Origin: a virus
IMG/VR virus record: IMGVR_UViG_3300046009_000733
Coordinates: 1 to 24,174 of that record
Reading direction: 5' to 3' (one strand)
Length of the DNA: 24,174 nt
The position numbers and the translations under genes are program-made. Positions 21,431 through 24,174 of the stretch are shown here, piece by piece (the stretch's first letter is position 1; the number at the start of each line of letters is the position of its first letter). The notes under the pieces are model-generated. The model saw nothing but the letters and a program-made list of their open reading frames with translations. It had not been told where the DNA came from and ran no database searches.

Positions 21431-21901
21431 TTAGGAATTACGTAGAAGATTCATTAAATCATCTATAGAGTCAACATTTTCTAATTGTCGCTCTAAATCT
21501 ACGGCTTTGTCTGGAGCAATTCCGCCTTGGGTAATAATGTCTTGCTGGCGTAATGCAGCAAGGTCTTTCTGCTTTTCCTCTACTTCAGCCTGTGGGTTGT
21601 AACCAATTAAATCTCCGTTATCACGAAGCCAAGAATCAATAGATTCTTCTGTGGTATCCTCTACATCTTTAAGTATTAGGCGAGCAGCCTTAGCGTTTAC
21701 TCCCTTTTTTGCTAGGACTTCTGTGACGGTTCTTTCCTTACGTTCCTTGAGGAATCCTTCAAGTTGTTCGGATAGTTCTTTGATACGCTTTTCATCAGCA
21801 CGTTTGGCTTTTCTTAGTTTCTTAACTAAATCATCGCCAGTTAATTGCTGCTCTGGTGTATCTTGTTCGTCTTCTTCTTCATCCCAGTAGTTGTTACTCA
21901 T
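21431..21901 (-). CDS. scaffold-like protein
   Basis: A 156-residue, highly charged helical protein from ATG 21901 (a GTG three codons upstream lies too near the AAAGG site). It starts with an acidic stretch MSNNYWDEEEDEQDTPEQQL, continues as a heptad-like Lys/Glu helix (LRKAKRADEKRIKELSEQLE), then KERTVTEVLAKKGVNAKAAR, and ends with an acidic helix (IDDLMNLLRNS). Immediately upstream of the capsid gene, this is the usual place and shape for a scaffolding protein that guides procapsid assembly and is then expelled. Confidence 0.75.
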   Translation of the reverse strand: MSNNYWDEEEDEQDTPEQQLTGDDLVKKLRKAKRADEKRIKELSEQLEGFLKERKERTVTEVLAKKGVNAKAARLILKDVEDTTEESIDSWLRDNGDLIGYNPQAEVEEKQKDLAALRQQDIITQGGIAPDKAVDLERQLENVDSIDDLMNLLRNS

Positions 21902-21915
21902 AGTAACCACCCTTT

Positions 21916-22014
21916 CTATTCGTTGTTAGTCGCAAGCCACAGTTCTATCCAGGGGTAGATAGGCTGGCTCTTGCTACCAGTCTTATACACCGTGTGGGGC
22001 TGGTCAGTCCACAT
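21916..22014 (-). CDS. possible 32-aa peptide gene between virion and scaffold genes
   Basis: Read on the minus strand, ATG 22014 opens a 33-codon frame to TAG at 21916-21918, filling most of the 121-nt gap. The product MWTDQPHTVYKTGSKSQPIY ends PWIELWLATNNE, rich in Trp and Tyr and not low-complexity. There is no good ribosome binding site at the right distance, so coupling to the previous stop would be needed. The region also has short inverted repeats (AGCCA/TGGCT). It could be a real small protein or coincidence. Confidence 0.4.
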   Translation of the reverse strand: MWTDQPHTVYKTGSKSQPIYPWIELWLATNNE

Positions 22015-22022
22015 CGGGATTC

Positions 22023-23567
22023 TTATATTGCTCCGCCTATATTGCTTGTAAGCGAAGTTCTGCCTAGTCCAGAAGCACCACTAAATGCTGCTGCTTCTAA
22101 TTGGGCTAGTTGATTACGGGCACGTCTTGCAGACGCAAGCCCTTTAAATTCTTCTTGTTCAGCAGTAGTCTGGTTATAGTCAATACCAGTCTGCTTATAT
22201 ATATCACTTAACATTTCTGTTCTAGGTAATATTTGGGCTATGTTTTCATAACCTTGACGGGCTCTTGCTAAATCAACACCGTATCTTTGTAGTTCACTAG
22301 CCCTTGCAAGGTCAGTTTCTAAACCATATTGAGCAGCAGTAGCACCAATTTCAGCAGTAGTTACCTTAGCCTCTAGTTCTGGTAAGGCTTCTTTTGGTGA
22401 TAGGAAAAAAGCCACAATATCTGAATCATTAATTGTAGGATAAAAAGCCTTTAATTGTGCTTTTATTGCTGGATTAGTATTAGCCAAACGATTAACGGCT
22501 ATACCAACACGCTTACCTAATTCAATATTAGATATATCATTACCAATTAAAGTAGAAAACTGTGCTCGTGTTGCTAATCTTTGTTGACCAAATTGTCTTA
22601 AAGTTTCTGAGTAATCTTTTTCTTGGGCTAAATATTCTGCTTCAGATAAAGCATTTAGTCCAGCAGCCCTACGAGTTTCATTACCAGCAAATCTAGTTTT
22701 ATATGATGGTAAATTACGTAGTTCAATTACTAATTGATTAGCACCCATTCTAGGGTCTAATAAACCAGTCTTAACATAATTTAATATTTCAGTTAACTCT
22801 GTTTGATTAAATCCGTAACTACGCATAGTCTGTTCTACAAGAGCAAAAGCGTCCCGCTTTTCTTGAGATACATTATCAGCACCACCAACGGTAGTACCAC
22901 CAGTAGTAGTACCTACAAATTTACCAGAAGCATCATACTGTCCGCCTGCAACTGGTTTACCATTAGCATCATAACCACCTGTAATTCCACCTGCAATTGA
23001 AGCATCAAATAAAGTGCCCCATTCAGAAGCAAGTCTTGCCCTAGTTGCTTCTGGAATTCCACCTGCCGCTATGGCTTCATCATATGCTTTTTGTTGTAGA
23101 ATACGAGCCATTGCAGATGTGTTAGTTGTTCCATCTGGATTTCTTACTTGTTTTTGTTCAGCAGCAGTTAATTGTCTAACTAAAGGTGTATCATTAAAAT
23201 AACCCTGTGCATTAATACCACCACGAGAAGCAATATATTCTTTAGTCATACCAGTTGCTCTGGCTTCTGCTTCTTTAGCAGCATTACGCTCAGTACCAGT
23301 AATTGTTAAACCAGATGAAGGTGACACCATACCGATAGTAGTAGCAGCAGGTGGTTTACCTGTTGTTGGGTCTACACCAGTATAAGTCTTTCCGTCAATA
23401 GTTACAGTTTTAGTTTGCGCTCCGTATTGGTCTGCAGCAGAACCAGTAACAGTTGATGGAGTTGCAGCACTTGCTTGACCAAATGGTGTTCCACCTAAAA
23501 CTGGATTTTGTGCAGTTAACGGTGGTAAACCCATCATTGCCCGAATCTTATCGCGTTCGTCAGCCAT
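22023..23567 (-). CDS. large virion protein, probable internal or tail-associated
   Basis: A 514-residue protein from ATG 23567, three bases after the previous stop, with GGAG upstream. The N-terminal 240 residues are a Gly/Thr/Ala-rich linker-like region with short DANGKPV and DASGKFV repeats. The C-terminal half is helical, with YLAQEKDYSETLRQFGQQRL, VGIAVNRLANTNPAIKAQLK, LARASELQRYGVDLARARQG and an end LEAAAFSGASGLGRTSL, a pattern I associate with internal virion or ejection proteins in environmental phages. No enzyme motif is visible. Placement just before the scaffold supports a head role. Confidence 0.6.
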   Translation of the reverse strand: MADERDKIRAMMGLPPLTAQNPVLGGTPFGQASAATPSTVTGSAADQYGAQTKTVTIDGKTYTGVDPTTGKPPAATTIGMVSPSSGLTITGTERNAAKEAEARATGMTKEYIASRGGINAQGYFNDTPLVRQLTAAEQKQVRNPDGTTNTSAMARILQQKAYDEAIAAGGIPEATRARLASEWGTLFDASIAGGITGGYDANGKPVAGGQYDASGKFVGTTTGGTTVGGADNVSQEKRDAFALVEQTMRSYGFNQTELTEILNYVKTGLLDPRMGANQLVIELRNLPSYKTRFAGNETRRAAGLNALSEAEYLAQEKDYSETLRQFGQQRLATRAQFSTLIGNDISNIELGKRVGIAVNRLANTNPAIKAQLKAFYPTINDSDIVAFFLSPKEALPELEAKVTTAEIGATAAQYGLETDLARASELQRYGVDLARARQGYENIAQILPRTEMLSDIYKQTGIDYNQTTAEQEEFKGLASARRARNQLAQLEAAAFSGASGLGRTSLTSNIGGAI

Positions 23568-23570
23568 TAA

Positions 23571-24174
23571 TTAAACTCCAAATCCTGATGCTCTGGCAAA
23601 ACCAATTGCTGCTTCTTTTGCTTTAGTTTGCATTGCAAGTGTCTTTTCTGCGTTTGGATGGAAGATTGCATAGTTATAAATATCAGCAGTAGTTGGAGGT
23701 AAAGCCTTACCCACCATACCATCTGGTCTTAAGAATCTATCAACCTCTGGATTATCTAAAGTAAAAATGCTTGGGTCCATTTCCCAAGTTCTAGCCAATA
23801 TAGCAATTCCAGGATTTGCAATATCCGCCATAGTTAAATCAGGGTTTGCTGCAAGACGTGGAGCATAGGCTGGATAATATTTTTGTGCTTGAGCATTTAA
23901 TTCTAACTTAAGTTTTTCTGGAGATAATGCACCAGAGGCTAAATCTATACCAAGTTTTACAATTTCTTGATTGGTTACACTAGTTGCGCCATAAGACTTA
24001 AGAAGTGTTTTAACGTTGTTAATTGTTTTAATTGCAGAACTAGGTAGGTCATCAGCCTTACCAAGTACTGCTTTTGACCATACATAAGATTCAGTAAAAG
24101 CCTTAGCATCAAATAGTGATGGAGTAGTTACCTGCTCGATACCACCATCTTTAGCCTTACGGGTAACAGTCCTA
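23571..24174 (-). CDS. virion protein, 5' end beyond the right window edge
   Basis: The frame that ends at 23571 stays open to the edge, giving at least 200 codons. A Met at 23831 has been offered as a start, but it lacks a ribosome binding site and the preceding residues read as protein: KAFTESYVWSKAVLGKADDL, NVKTLLKSYGATSVTNQEIV, LNAQAQKYYPAYAPRLAANP, then LTMADIANPGIAILARTWEM. The A-x-x-Y-Y-P-A and I-A-x-P-x-x-x-L-A-R-x-W-E-M-D-P pattern is known to me from repeats in phage internal or tail proteins. Real start is outside the window. Confidence 0.65.
   Translation of the reverse strand, partial: RTVTRKAKDGGIEQVTTPSLFDAKAFTESYVWSKAVLGKADDLPSSAIKTINNVKTLLKSYGATSVTNQEIVKLGIDLASGALSPEKLKLELNAQAQKYYPAYAPRLAANPDLTMADIANPGIAILARTWEMDPSIFTLDNPEVDRFLRPDGMVGKALPPTTADIYNYAIFHPNAEKTLAMQTKAKEAAIGFARASGFGV

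Noticed and set aside
1-24174. tRNA genes, CRISPR arrays, integrase, att sites, transposases
   Set aside because: I looked for cloverleaf patterns, regularly spaced repeats and recombinase motifs in the gaps and frames and saw none; I cannot exclude a diverged tRNA without a covariance search.

Overview
The window reads as part of a tailed-phage genome with moderately low GC, probably a lytic or environmental phage of an actinobacterium. A freshwater, low-GC lineage would fit the base composition and gene content, but that host guess is inference: no host gene, integrase or att site is visible. Nearly every base is coding. Genes are packed with 1-, 4- and 7-nt overlaps (TAATG, ATGA) and many have AAGGAG-type ribosome binding sites.

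Left arm (1-7917, plus strand): a replication, recombination and nucleotide-metabolism operon. In order it holds a DUF932 protein cut by the left edge, two small unknown genes, a 190-nt noncoding stretch that folds into a striking structured RNA, a Cas4/RecB-like exonuclease, a small Cys-rich protein, a RecA/DnaB-fold ATPase, a PD-(D/E)XK resolvase-like nuclease, and a primase split into a CHC2 zinc-finger gene and an overlapping TOPRIM gene. After these come a nucleotide-modification-associated (Nmad1/DUF1599-like) protein, two possible further nuclease-fold proteins, a sigma-like HTH protein and two small zinc-ribbon proteins (one FmdB-like).

Middle (7918-8135): the two arms converge. Two tandem hairpins are followed by a plus-strand intrinsic terminator and then a minus-strand one.

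Right arm (8136-24174, minus strand, so read right to left): virion and lysis genes. From the right edge there are two probable internal virion proteins (the first cut by the edge), a possible 32-aa peptide gene, a scaffold-like protein, an N4gp56-like major capsid protein carrying an inserted beta-rich domain, and an island of eight to nine tiny proteins, several extremely lysine-rich. Then come a connector-like protein, a tail fibre with an Ala/Ser/Thr stalk, a glycine-rich adhesin, several small beta-rich appendage proteins, a glycosyltransferase, a large GTG-started tail protein, and a lysis cassette (membrane protein, M15 endopeptidase, holin-like protein). No tape-measure or tail-tube gene lies between capsid and lysis genes, which favours a short-tailed (podovirus-like) particle.

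The most unusual element is the RNA at about 1711-1884. It has four strong helices. Two of its loops each carry UCUCCUU, a copy of the 16S anti-Shine-Dalgarno core, and these can pair with two SD-like AGGAGA sites, one of which is the ribosome binding site of the exonuclease gene. Four small genes shorter than 60 codons (18795-18947, 18947-19126, 19392-19538, 21916-22014) were found by reading the minus strand directly.
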